This document shows, piece after piece, positions 9,413 to 22,400 of a stretch of DNA of 64,000 bases. Within the stretch, counting starts at the first letter, position 1. Every line of letters starts with the position of its first letter. Under the pieces are notes generated by a model. The model saw nothing but the letters and a program-made list of their open reading frames with translations. It was not told the origin of the DNA and made no database searches. The translations under genes and the position numbers were made by a program. This DNA is from Onchidella celtica (Eukaryota > Mollusca > Gastropoda > Systellommatophora > Onchidiidae): contig OZ007569.1 of NCBI GenBank assembly GCA_963931925.1, positions 44,362,521-44,426,520 of the forward strand. The letters run 5' to 3'.

Positions 9413-11429
9413 ACATCCATACAGGAGGGTAGACCACACGTAGCTCTTCAAAAACCTCGTTTTTGTTGACAATGAGATGTTTCCGTTCTTTACGATTCAG
9501 CTCATTTTATTCAAGCTATCTTTTGCCATCGCAATTCTTCTTTACTACTTAAAAAAAAAAATAATTGCCTGAAACTTGAATAAACATAATAGGTCGATAC
9601 AAAAGCGATTGGATAAGATTAGTTCACACTTGATAAACTTATTTTTATAATTTTTGAGACGGTCATTTAGGCTGTAGCACCGAGCAAAAATGAATTACTT
9701 CCACCACTATTTTTTTTTTTTTTAAATAAGATACTTAATTAATATTTAGTGGATAAATGATATAGAGTGCCATTTATAAGACTTGGAATATTCATCAACA
9801 ACAACAAATGAAACACAATTGACTTAATTTAAGCGAACAACAAACATATCAACAGTGCAGTAATGTCGATAAAATATGAAATTGCTTCAGTTCATGCACC
9901 TTAGGACACCATACCGATCTTTCGCTTTTCCTCATTGCACAACTGCCCCCTTTTTTTTTTAATGCAGATTTTTTTTCTTTCAACCATAAGTGGGAGAATG
10001 AGATTGGAACAAACGTTTAATTAACATACTGTTGTGTAAATCTAGGTAAGACCAACTACATGAATATGACTCATTTTGGGTGTAGTTGTAGAGAAAAACA
10101 GTTTGAGATGTTCAACGACATAATCCAAGCAGAGTGTCCCTATATTGGTCCATGAATATCTGATGGCCAAACGACATCAGATTCTGACAAGGCGCATCAT
10201 AATTATTATTAAGCGTTACAGAAACATTGCCATGTTACCCGAACTGTCGCTGACACTGAACATAAAAGGAAAGAGGTAGAAGATTAAGATGGACCGCCCA
10301 ATTTATTTCCTGGCTGATAATATAATGATATTATTATGTGTATACTTGTATCCTCCCTCCACTGTAAGAACTGTCCTCACCGTCTCTCTGGGATTTTCGT
10401 GGCACAATATAGAAAGTCACTGAAAGACAAAATGGCTACGGAGAGATGTAGGAAAACGTAACAAACTCAATGTGTGTCTGTATGCTTAGCCGTTGCCTAT
10501 AGACGGTCAACCCGCTGACCTGAGAAAGCTACAGGGTTTAATTTGATACCAGAAGAACACTGGGGAAGGGAAGGTGCTTCAACACGCACATTTGTCTATT
10601 TATTTGTTTGTGCGTTTGTTTGTATAATGGTTTTTTAAAAAAGTATTTTTTGTAAATGTTTGACCTGGAGTTAGAGCTTCTATTCACATTTGACCACTAT
10701 TCGGACCTTCAATTTGGTACATTTTTCTATACCAGGCAAAGGGTGGTAGCGCAATGATTAGTCTCGAGACTGCTCTAGATAGGCGTTAAATTGAGTACAA
10801 CTTTCCTGTTAGGCGAAAAGTCCTCACAGTCCTGGCGCACATGAGGGATGTAGCAAGATTGTAGGAAGTTTTCTAGATACTTTCCTGGACATGTTCCTAA
10901 TGCTGATTTTGAAGTTGTTCTAACTGAATACTTATAGAATTTGGCCCTGCTTCCCAAACAAACAAAATTGTCCTTTTATTAACCTAAAATAGGCCCCCCC
11001 CCCCAACCCCGACCCCCCGACTTGAGATAAATCCAGATCCATTTCATGGCAACTAGGATGTGGCACTGTTCTGAAGGACAAACTTACCAACAGATAACAA
11101 CGTTCATAACGTGACGTAAGTCTGCATGTAGAATATGACTAAACTTAATGTTAGACCGAGTTGGTTCATTTCTCAGCTTACCATATCAAACTTGGATTAG
11201 CTGATCATTTTAAGAAACTGCAGTTGCCTAATGGTCAAAACTCTGATTGACAGTCTCTCATCTACTCTGCCAATAGCAGAAATAACCAAATCTTCTCAAC
11301 TTATGTGAAACTGCGTAAACTCAGGATTAGGATTTTCAACTCACTATTTGGGAAACAATTTATTTTGTTGTATGTGTAATTTTCACATGTTTTTCGGGTT
11401 TGTATTCTGTAGGCCTAGATGATAAGTAA
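9413..11429. other. Non-coding interval between ANK1 and duplicated block A
   Basis: AT-rich DNA with poly-T and poly-A runs. No open frame is convincing. By comparison with ANK2 this is where the 5' two thirds of ANK1 should lie, and I find no ankyrin-coding sequence here on either strand. Around 10740-10800 the text ggtggtagcgcaatgatta resembles a tRNA-type A box but lacks a clear B box. Confidence 0.5.
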
Positions 11430-11587
11430 TGATAGTCACAACGTTGCGACCAGACAGGGCACTGGTCAGTTTGTGTCATGGAGTCTGAGGCCTCTCAGCA
11501 AGTCCAGAGTAAGACTCCACTGCGATTACCTCACTCACACTAGTCACAGACATCTGCCCAGTCACGTCCTTGTCGAACTCGGGAGAC

Positions 11588-11613
11588 AACTACTACTACT
11601 ACTACTACTACTT

Positions 11614-11658
<45 letters not shown>

Positions 11659-11874
11659 TTACTACTACTACCACCAGTGCTATTACTAGAACTGCTGTTG
11701 CTACAACTACTACCACTATTGCTACAACTACTACCACTACTACTACTACTACAACTACAATTACCACGGTGTCTACTACTACCACTGCTAATACTACTCC
11801 TACTGCTACTACTACCAGTACTACTCCTACCATTACTACTACTACCACTACTATTACTATTACTAGTACAAGTG

Positions 11875-11914
<40 letters not shown>

Positions 11915-12024
11915 CACTACTACTACTACTACTACTGCTACTACTACTACTAATACAACTACTACCACTACCACTATTACTACTACTATTGCTCATACTA
12001 CTGCTTCTACCACTGCTACAACAC
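11588..12024. repeat. CTA/TAC trinucleotide microsatellite, about 430 bp
   Basis: Imperfect (CTA)n with interspersed CCA, GCT and ATT variants. All long ORFs over it are translations of the repeat. The copy in block B (23691-23902) is about half as long, so the array has changed length since duplication. Confidence 0.97.
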
Positions 12025-12287
12025 AATAAAAATATACCAATAGCCTCTGGCAAACACAGGATAATCATGGTTTGACTTCCTTGTTGACAACCAACACAGA
12101 ACATGCCGAAAGACGTGGTCCGTGACGTATTTATATTTTTATTCAATGCGTGATCAGTTTATGACTTGCAGCTTCTGTCAAACGTCTGTTACTTTCTTCA
12201 TGACACTATACACTGGAGTTAGAGGGATGCCATGCAAGGGCCGTAAGCTGATTATGTGACCAAAACTTAAAACTTAAGAATCGGTAT

Positions 12288-12586
12288 CCAAGATACTAGA
12301 AACGATAAGTTGAGACACTGTCTTCTTCGCACCACAAAAAAAAACACCGTAAACACAATTTGAGCCCTGATCGGGGGCGGGGCCCTTGGCGCATAGTATG
12401 AAAAGAATGCTTGATATAATGGTAGCGATAACGGAACAGTGAACAAAATTCAATATTTTCCCTATTTGGCTTCGTAACATAAGGCACTTTTCATGACTTC
12501 CGCGCATTTGCCGCTAGGTGGCGGTGCGAAATCTGTGCACGCCAAAAGCACTAGTTGTCTTATTTTGTGCATTCTAGTATCTTTGG
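12288..12586. mobile_element. MITE-like element, copy 1
   Basis: Terminal inverted repeats: ccaagatactagaa at the left and ttctagtatctttgg at the right. Block B lacks this segment at the equivalent place (24145-24160), which gives an approximate empty site. A longer relative lies at 42091-42504. Shared internal sequence includes gagacactgtcttcttcgca and gaacagtgaacaaaattc. No coding capacity. The target duplication is not clear. Confidence 0.8.
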
Positions 12587-14106
12587 CGTCGTGTAATGAC
12601 TAAAATTTTGACGATGAATTACGTGGACACATCTATTTTGGCAAAATTCAGTCTTTGACATTATCTTTTTATTTGGCGGGAGTATATCACTACAGGGCAA
12701 ATGTGGCTTTCTATTTTGTTTTGTTCAACTCTGCCACTCGAATGACGGTATCAAACTTTATAATATCTTACTAATTCAGTTTCGACCAGCTGTATTAAGT
12801 TTCAGGAAACTCTTTCAAAAAACGTAGTTGTAACAGTAAAATACAATATGTTTTCTTTTTTTTTTTTTTAGGTTCCTTTTTATAAGGCTAGTGCAGATAA
12901 AGCACTCTGCCGTGTATTGGTGACAAATCGAAGACTTGATCACTTCACTTTTTTTCCCTTTCATTCCTCATCATAACACAACTCAACCCCTCCCCCCCCC
13001 CCCTCACCACCCCCACCAATACTCAGACAAACACTGTCACTGGACGGGACTGCCCCACACACAGTAATACATCCCCCTAGTTCGTACCCATACTGCTAAC
13101 TCGCTGGTACATTCACTGTTCAACATTATCAACAATTTCAAACAAGCTGTCTACGTTCTCGATCCTTGAATTTCATCATTTTGTGAACAAATTCGTCCCT
13201 TCTCCTTGCTCTCTATTTCACGTTCATTGTTACGTGTAGGTTATCTTCATGTTCTCCCACCATGTTTACAATGTTGCTCATAACACCGAAATTGGTTATC
13301 AGGTATGGTCAGAAAATTCATTGACACCTCCCATTTTAGAACAGTTTACATATAATTATAATAATATAGTGCAGCGTTTAAGATAAGACATAATATTGTA
13401 CAGTAGAGTGTACTGCTTCACTTCGCGGGTTTCGGATATGACTTTTCAAGTTTAAGCTTATTGTAGGCCTGACGGACAATTCAAAACATACACGAGCAAT
13501 GCAAGCCGAATTCAAAAAGTAAAAAAGGGAGAAAAGAATGCATTCGGCCATTCATTCCCTCCCCTCCTCTCTGCCTGGGACAATTTATACTTTTATCTAC
13601 AATAATATGTAAAAGAACTATGTAATTTGATTCATTAATTAGTCAGCAATATTCTTGTATGGTCCGTTTTTGCTACAAAGACAGATTTCAAGAAAAGCAG
13701 GACTCTGTGAAAACTTCAGACTTACCTTTTCAGAAACAATTCAGGCTTCTGCTTGATGGTTTCCTGGCATCAGTGGCTTGTCCATGTCTTAGACTTGGGT
13801 ATGCGAAACACAATTATTGAATAAGACAGGTTTACTTGATAGCCTTGGTTTACTTCCTTGTTAACGGTGATTCAGTTAAGATGTGCCATAATTATGCAAA
13901 CATTACATTTACATGAAATGCACCAGAGGTTTCGTATAGAAACGCATATCAAACAACAACAACAGCAACAAAAAAAAGGTCGTGTTCATTGAAGCAGCAG
14001 AATATTCCGCGCACAGTCGTATGTCCTTTCTCTGTAGCTTCCTTATTGACTTTCCTCCCTTTCGTCTACCTGCTTTTCTCTTCAAATTTTGGTTGCCACA
14101 CAGCCC

Positions 14107-14150
14107 CATAGATAGATAGGTAGAGGGATAGACAGACAGACAGACAGACA
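14107..14150. repeat. AGAC/AGAT tetranucleotide microsatellite
   Basis: Short run of atagatagg and gacagacagaca units. The related tract in block B is at about 25590-25615. Confidence 0.85.
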
Positions 14151-17100
14151 GGCGGATACATAGACAGATCAGCGGGCAATTAGACACAGGTAGACCGACA
14201 GAAAGATCATTATATTTTACATTTTGATACCCTCTACTTTGAGCATATCCTACTTTTCCCCCTGCTATTATCTTTATCCACAATCTTTTTTCAATATTTA
14301 GTCATTAATAAATGATTTTAACTTTATTCTGTTCAGACATTGCTACCCACGTATCTGATATTAAGGAGGGAAATGTTAACACGAACGGCATATTACGTCT
14401 TATGATATACCGAATTTATTTCATATGCTAGTGCTGTTATTCGAGACTGGACTATGCTGACTTATTCGTGGTGTTGCCTTAGAAATCAGTTAACAAGAAC
14501 ACATAGAGATTTGTTTCTACTTTTTCCAAATTTATCAAAGAATCAAAACTTACAATTTTACGAATGGTTTTGTTTTTCTTTGGTGCCTAGTTTGGAAATT
14601 CTGTCACGGGGTGAGGGTGGCGGGTGAATTTGGTTTCTCTCTTTCTGTGTGAGCAGGTCATGGTGGGGAGGATCACGCATCATTTTATGTATTACAGTGT
14701 CATTTGCTTTGCACTGTACACGCTTTTGTGCTAAACAATGCCATCTACTAGTCTGAATGTTATTTGAAAGTGGCAATCACACATCTGCGTGATTAAACTG
14801 AGCCGAAGAAAACTATGCTGATGATAAACGTATGGATATTGATAGCTGTAGATGGTCGTTTTCAAAGTAGGAATAGCCAGTTACGTATACACTGGGAACA
14901 CCAGGAAGTAAAAAGAGAAGATTGTGCATCGCGTTGTGAACTTTTGATTTAACCTGTATGTGACGGAGTGATACTTGGCCTGGGTCTATTTTTAGCCAAC
15001 GACACTATGGCTGTCAAGTGCAGTTCTGCTTCAAGGCCAGGGTGACCTTCCAAGACTTGCCGTTTTCGGTTACTATCCCATCTAATGTGAGATAACCCCT
15101 ATAATAAGTTATTCACTTTGGACATTGTTATCTTTTGCTCCAACGCCTATTTATTACTATGCTTCAGCGTGTGTCACTATACATCAATTTTGACTGTGTT
15201 TGACATGTGATTAGTCATGAAAAATTTTGTTTGGGACGATAAACGTATAAGCACACAAAGGGCAGAGACAACAGATAGTGTGATCCCTACCGGAGATTTA
15301 TTTTGGACTGAAAGGTCTATGTCTGTGCCACTGGTGTTTTTGCGTCGAGGATACAAAAAGACCAACTCATGCCACTTCGTAATTTGCTTCTTTAGGTTGT
15401 CTTAAAAAAAAAAAAAAGGCCGAGGCTTTCAGGATAGAACAGTAATAGTTTTGCAGACATGTCGTCCACCAGTTTCATTCATAAAGTGCACAATTTGGCT
15501 TACAGACAAGAAAACCACTCTTGAAAATGTCATTTCTGCGTTTTTGTTTCAACGGTCAGTGAGTGACAATCTCTTTCACTACGTCAGCAAACATTGAATA
15601 GGATAGTGGCGTGAACTAGTCAAGTGAACTTGAATATTTAAAGGTGTATTTAATTTAATATTTCAAAAAGATCAAAGAAATTGGTCGCTTTGAAAGATTA
15701 GTCTTGCCTGTGGACTTATCGTTGCACTCATGAAACATTTGAGCCATGGAAAATCTAATATCGCATGTGAACACAAAATCAGCTTTCGAGAAAATTGCAA
15801 GAGACCGAGGGCACTAGAATCAAACACATTTTACATTAAAGAAAAATGCGTTTCTGCCCAGAAACTGTTTATAAAAAATGTAAATTTTTCGACATGACGT
15901 CAGCATGAAATTGTTAGTGATTGGTTAATAATATCTTGTGTAAGAATGTTAAACGATTTCAGTGATTAATTCAAAACTGGTAGATTTTTGTAGAAAGTAA
16001 TATTTTTATTCTATACTTGCTGATGAAAAGAAACTTGAGACAAAAAGTTGGTTACTTCCGATAATAATGAATTCTTGTAGAAAAAAGAAATATGTATACA
16101 TTTGCCAGTTCGTAACTATCTTTTCTAGGGACGTAGAACATAAATGAAAATCACTAATAATAATCATTAACAATACTATGTGTATAATATTTCCATAGTG
16201 GACCTCCGTCTTTCGTTTGTAAGACGAAAAGTCAAAATAAAAGGGTCCTGAATCTCAAAACGTATACCGAGCCTTGTGAGATACAAATACACCGGTAAGA
16301 CACAAAAGACACGCCAGTCTGGATTTACTAATGAAATTGATGTTTTCACACATTCCCGATATAAGTGAGATGGAAACTCCAGTACAGTGCAGGACGCTTG
16401 TATTTTCTTGCACAGTGTTAAAATATTGGATATCTCCGAAAAAATGTCAGAGTTTATGATCATCGGAAATTAAAATGCAGAAACCACTATAGATAACACT
16501 GGTGTTGTCACAAGTGTGAAGATAGATTCAATATAATTATACGTTTGCAACAAAATGCACCATCATGGCATTTGTATACATATAAATATTACAACTGACG
16601 AAAGACGTAAAACAAAAAAACAAAAAAACCAGTTAGTTCCAGCACTTAGACAAAAGAACTTCACATAAAACTGAGGGCTTGACTGCTCATGTTTATGAAT
16701 AAAAGACATAGCGTTGGGTCTATTTTTCCACTGTGTATTAATGAGATCAGGTGTACAGACAGATAGATACTGACGCTCAGTTCCCTTGTTTCTCTAAGAA
16801 ACCGTAAAGTCGCCAAATTGTCAATAATGCAGTCGGAAACTTAGAACATTGATCTTGACAGTCCTTTACAGAGAAGACTTGAAATTGCAGATTAATTCCC
16901 ACCCAGAGATCCCCCCCCCCCCCCACACACAATATTTTCTCCATAATTCTGAATGACCCCATGAGTATCAATCGTTTTACTTGATACAGAGCAAAACCGA
17001 ACACATTCATTATATGCATACCTTTTTCTAATTAGCGTAGACAATTTCTGACAATTACACCTACATAGTTATATCAAATATATTTATAATCTGTTCAATG

Positions 17101-17891
17101 TATCGGTTCATCATAATTATCATTCTGTTTGTCCGATGTTTGTGTATTGTTAGAGGGAAGTAGAGTAACTGAAACAGTGTAGATTATACTCTTTTGTGAA
17201 AACAGACGTGAGCGAAGGGTATTTGACAGAAATGTGTGCACAGACTGTACTGCTATCTGGCGGATGTTGAATTGTTTCCATGGGTACGTTCACAACTTGG
17301 AAACTGAAAATAACATAACAATCATTGCTAATAAACTTGATATAACATACAGACTTGCACTATGTGCTCAATCGACGAAATAACAATGAAGTAGCAGCCC
17401 TAAAATGATTTTTTGAATTAGGAATATATTATTATGCCAAGTGTGACATGAAATGATACTCAATGACACTATAATTATATCCTTTGGTGAAGTTGACGAT
17501 TAGTTCAGGTATTCCCGAAAGACTTGTAGGTAAAGCCTCGGTGCAACATGTTTGTTTTTGTCATTGCATACGCCAAGTTATCAAATTTGTATAAGTTACT
17601 GATCGATAAAACAAACATCTATGGTTTTTGAACGGATACGCTGCGTCTCCTTTGTATTTTCCTTCCCTGCAGTATACTGTGCGCATTTATATTACATGAA
17701 AATATGCAAAATAAGATAAAATTTAAACACACATAACGGCTACTTCAAAGCTATGTTTGCCACTCGACAGCATAGCTTCTGTTGTAGGCCTGACTGTAAG
17801 TATGTGAATGTTAGACACATCTTATACACATTCTACATCTTGTTCATATTGTATTGGAAGATGCATACACATTATTGGCAATCCTATTTCG

Positions 17892-19410
17892 GTCTCCTTA
17901 AGCAAACGCATGTTATGTTTTGTGGGTGAACAGTTTCCTATGAGGAACACTTGACCGAGATGTAGAAATAATATTGGGCTAACTTACATTGAAATTGGCA
18001 GTTAGTGACGAGGCTATTGTTCGTACAACGGTGGGAACATGAAAATGAAGCAGTTACCACATAATAATTGTTTCACCAATCACAAAGCTACATCCACTGT
18101 ATACAATAATATACAATAATATTCATTTTAATTTGAATAACGTAATGAAAATTCTTTTCAAATTTACATAATATAAAACATTCAAAGGCAGGAGAAACCT
18201 GGTCGCTAATAGACTAGCTAAATACAGGCCAAGAATAGTATGAACTCATTACCATGTAAACCGTGAAAGAGCAATTTAAATAATGAAACTCAGATTTGTT
18301 CACAAAAATGAAATCCTACAAAATCATATAATACATATTATAACTGCATAAAAACTTCGCATTTCCTAACTGCGTAAATGTGATAAGACTTAATATTCTA
18401 CTTAGCCAAGTGTCAAGGAAGAGAAAGATTGATAAACCTCCTTCTGACTTTCCAATGACCAAATTAATCAAGTGGTTAAAGTTTGTGAAAGTAAAACAGA
18501 GCTTACTGTTCTATCACTTGTCAAAATGTACCAAAAAGAAAATAGTTGTATGTTGGCTAGAGGTAGAAATAATGCAGAAATGATAGAATAAAACGGAGAC
18601 AAAAAGGAATGATAGTATAAAACGCAGATAAAAAGGAAGGACAAAGCCAGCTTATAGTCAATTTACCTGCCATTTGTAAAGGAAGACGGATGCTTCCTTC
18701 TGTCTCTTCCGGGAAAATTCTAGTGAAGTCAGAGTTAGTTATTGCTTGATTAGAACACTGGAGCCCACCGTTCTCTACCAGGAGGACTTGAAACGTTGAT
18801 TGGGACAAATAAAATAACTGGTGAGGCTTAAGCTGACATAGTAAATAATGAACAGAGGAACTATTGTTGACATAATTATGCATCAGAACACGAAAATGAC
18901 ACTATTGCCAGTTCAAAAGTATCAGTAGACACAGAGTAGCAAAATATTTTTGCCTTTCTGTCTTCATTGTCGAAGAAATATAAAGTACAGTGTATATCAA
19001 ATATCGGTATCTTTCTTCTTGACAATATTTGAAATTAACATCGCACTTCATAACGCTTACGAGAAACTATTATTTGATGAAATCAACATCTATAATTATA
19101 CATTTTAGTTAAAGGAAAAAACAAAGTGTAAAATATGATGCTAAGCTGCATGCTTCGTGGATAATGCCATTTGATCTGTTCAGTCTCCTCGCAAGATAGT
19201 TTTTTTTCAGTAAAGATTACATCCAAATGTGCATAATTAACAAAATACAAAAAGCATCAGTACGTACTGGGGAAAACTGGAAGAAAGCGATGTTAGGATT
19301 AGATCTAAACAAAAATGGACATAGCATAGAGAGATATCGATTTGTTCAACACAGCCAAAGTGATCGACACAATAAAATTGCATAGATATGTTTTGATCTA
19401 CTAACTTTGG
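17892..19410. other. Non-coding 3' flank of ANK2
   Basis: About 1.5 kb between the end of block A and the ANK2 stop codon. It is AT-rich, with no convincing ORF or recognised repeat. It probably contains the ANK2 3' untranslated region, but I could not place a polyadenylation signal with confidence. Confidence 0.5.
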
Positions 19411-22400
19411 TCAGTCCAATTGTCTTCCAAATGGCCAGTAATAAAGTAAAGGTCTTGGTCTGGGCAATGTTTCATACAGTACTGGATCAAAACAAAGTGA
19501 AATATTGGACCATTGACTGACTGGCAGTCGTGCTACAGGTATTTGGAACATGAGCATACGCTGAAGTATGGGTGGGAGTCCTGTGTGTTTGATACGTTCC
19601 TCTCTCTTAAGACCGGACCCGACAGCTGAAGACACGGCTATAAAAGCTAACTTTACCAGTGGTAAAGGCGTGGCCATAGCTTGTCGGAGGAAATTGACCA
19701 CGGCCACTTGGCCTTCTTGGCTTTCCTCTGTGAATCTGTCTGGCTGTGTCTGTAGCACAGGTCGTTGTGTTTGATGCTCAGAGATGACATGGCGAATAAG
19801 CTTTATATCTCTATTTGTAATGTAACGACAGGCAAAGATATATTTGACTGCCTGTATGTTATCCATATCCAATGCCCACTGTAATGGGGTTTTGTCACAT
19901 ACATTTCTGTAGTCTGCCGGGATGTCATTCTTTACCAGTCCATTGTTCACACCCAGCCACAGCATTTCGTTGAAATAGGAATCAGGAAAATCTGTCATGT
20001 ATACAAACATATGGTATAATAAAAGTCGGTATGAGATATCCACAATGGGGGTGGCCCCTTTCTCCATCAGTACAGAAATTGTGAAGGTGACATAATTTCG
20101 TGAATCAGAATTCGAGAGTGTTCCTGGACGAGCAAGTTCTTGTAACCAGTGAACTACAACTGTTCGCTTCAATTCATCCAACTGATCAGAGTTGGCTCCC
20201 AGATCGAGCAGAAGCATGAGGCAGTCTGGATCATGTGCATACATTAATGCAGTTTTGCCTTCATTATCTTGTTTGTTGGGATCAGCACCACTCTCTAGCA
20301 ATGCTTTCATGACGATCATAGTGTTATGTCCTTGTGCCAATGCCAACATCAATGCAGTCTTGCCATTACAGTCCTGTCTATTGGTGTCTGCTCCATTTTC
20401 CAGAAGTGCTTTAACTACTTCAGTATTTCCACTGTCTGACGCTATCATTAAAGCAGTTCTGCCGACAGGGTTGGGCTGGTTGGAATTAACTCCCAAATCT
20501 AACAATGCCCTAAGGAACGGTATATGTCCTGTATGGACTGCAGTCATGAGCAGGTCATCACCGTCGTCGTATGTATGCACAGTATTTGCTCCAGCACTGA
20601 GCAGAGTTTTGACAAATTGAATATCATCACTCAACATTGAAGGATAAACTCCTCTTTCTAACAGTGCTACCAAAACCGGTAGATTGCCGTTCTGTGCTGC
20701 TCGCGTGAGTATATTTTTACCATCTTTATCTGTTTGTTGAATATCTGCTTCATAATGTAACAGAGCCTCGGCGCATTCAGCGTCATCAGTCAACAATAAT
20801 GCAGGTATTCCCTCCCTATCTTGTTTGTTAGGGTCAGCTCCGCTTTCCAACAGCACTTTCAGAACTGGTAGATTATTGTTCTGCGCAGCGCACATGAGTG
20901 CATTTCTACCATCCAAATCTGTCTGCTCAATATCTGCTCCAGCTTGTAACAAAATCTTGATGCATTCGATGTCATCAGCCAACAATAAGGCAGTTTTCCC
21001 CTCATTTTCATTCTTGTTAAGGTCAGCTCCTCTTTCTACAAGTCTCTCCAGGACTGGAAGATTATAACTTAATGCTGCTATCATGAGTGCATTTCTGCCT
21101 TTCCCGTCAGTTTGGTCAATATCTGCTCCAGCATCTAGCAGAGCTTGGACACATTTCGTGTCATTGGTCAACATTAAAGCAGTTTTTCCCTCCCTGTCCC
21201 ACTTTTTAGGATCACTCCCTGCTTCTAGAAGTTTGTTCAGAAGTGGTAAATTATTGTTCTGGGCAGCTATCATGAGTGCATTTCTGCCTTTCCCGTCAGT
21301 TTGGTCAATATCTGCTCCAGCATCTAACAGAACGGTGACGCATTTAGTGTCATTAGTCAACATTAAAGCGGTTTTTCCTTCCCTGTCCCACTTTTTAAGA
21401 TCACTCCCTGCTTCTAAAAGTACTTTCAGAACTGGTAAATTATTGTTCTGGGCAGCTATCATGAGGGCATTTCTGCCTTTCTCGTCAGTTTGGTCAATAT
21501 CTGCTAACAGAACGGTGACGCATTTACTGTCATTAGTCAACATTAAAGCGGTTTTTCCTTCCCTGTCCCACTTTTTAGGATCACTCCCTGCTCCTAGAAG
21601 TTTTTTCAGAACTGGTAAATGATTGTTCTGGGCAGCTAGCATGAGTGCATGTCTACCAATGATATCACTTTGCTCCACACCTGTCCCCGCTTGTAACACA
21701 ACTTTAAGACAATTAAAACTTTCATGCAACAGTAAAGCAGTAAATCCACCCCCGCCCTGCTTGTTTGGGTCAGCTCCCTTTTCTAAAAATATTTCAAGAT
21801 CACTGAGATCACGTTTCTCCTCAGTTTGCATGATTGTAGTTGTACCAATATTGTCAGCTTGTCCAACCCCTTCTCCAAATTTGTCACATTGAGTGTCGCT
21901 TTCCATCTTCTCCTCGTGGAGTTCAGCATGTCTTTCCAGAAGTGCTTCAACTATTTGTAGATTCTCTCTCTGTACTGCCAGTATGCATGCGTTTCCACCA
22001 TCCGCATTAATTTTCTCAACATCTGCCCCAGCCTGCAACAGAACTTTGACACATTCAATATCATCAGTGAACATTAATGCTGTCATTCCGTCTTTGTCCT
22101 GTTTGTTAGGGTCAGCTCCTCTTTCCAACAGCACCTCTAGAACCGGTAGATTATCTCTAAAGGCTGCTAGCATGAGTGCATTTGTACCATCCCTATCTGT
22201 CTGCTCAATATTTGCTCCAGCTTGTAACAAAGCCTTGGTGCATTCAATGTCATCAGACAACAACAATGCGGTTACTCCCTTTTCATTCGGTTTGTTCGGG
22301 TCAGCTCCGCTGTCTAGAAGTGCTTCAAGAATTGGTAGATTACCTTTACAAGCTGAAACGCTGAGTGCATTTCTACCGACACTGTTAATGTGTTCAATAT

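Larger units (their letters stand above)
11430..17891. repeat. Duplicated block A (partner of 23560-31786)
   Basis: From 'gttgcgaccagacag' near 11443 to 'ggcaatcctatttcgg' near 17890 this block aligns almost collinearly with block B. Shared landmarks include the CTA microsatellite, the AGAC tetranucleotide tract (14107-14150 against 25590-25615), and long unique stretches such as 15217-16170 against 27937-28895, which look well above 90% identical by eye. The short ORFs conserved between the blocks reflect recent duplication, not coding function. A contains a MITE (12288-12586) absent from B. The block lies upstream of ANK1 as B lies upstream of ANK2. Confidence 0.9.

Noticed and set aside
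10740..10800. tRNA-like A box (tggtagcgcaatgatta), possible tRNA or SINE
   Set aside because: No B box at the right distance and no cloverleaf could be drawn.
11540..12146. Long open frames rich in Leu, Val, Thr or Ser
   Set aside because: They are translations of the CTA microsatellite in different frames. Shifting the frame changes only which residue is repeated.
14558..14776. 72-residue minus-strand frame also present at 27272-27490
   Set aside because: Both lie in duplicated blocks A and B, so conservation reflects recent duplication. Neither has a recognisable domain.
16176..16463. 95-residue frame with a counterpart at 28908-29171
   Set aside because: Same reason: shared only through the segmental duplication. 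The second copy has a different N-terminal end.
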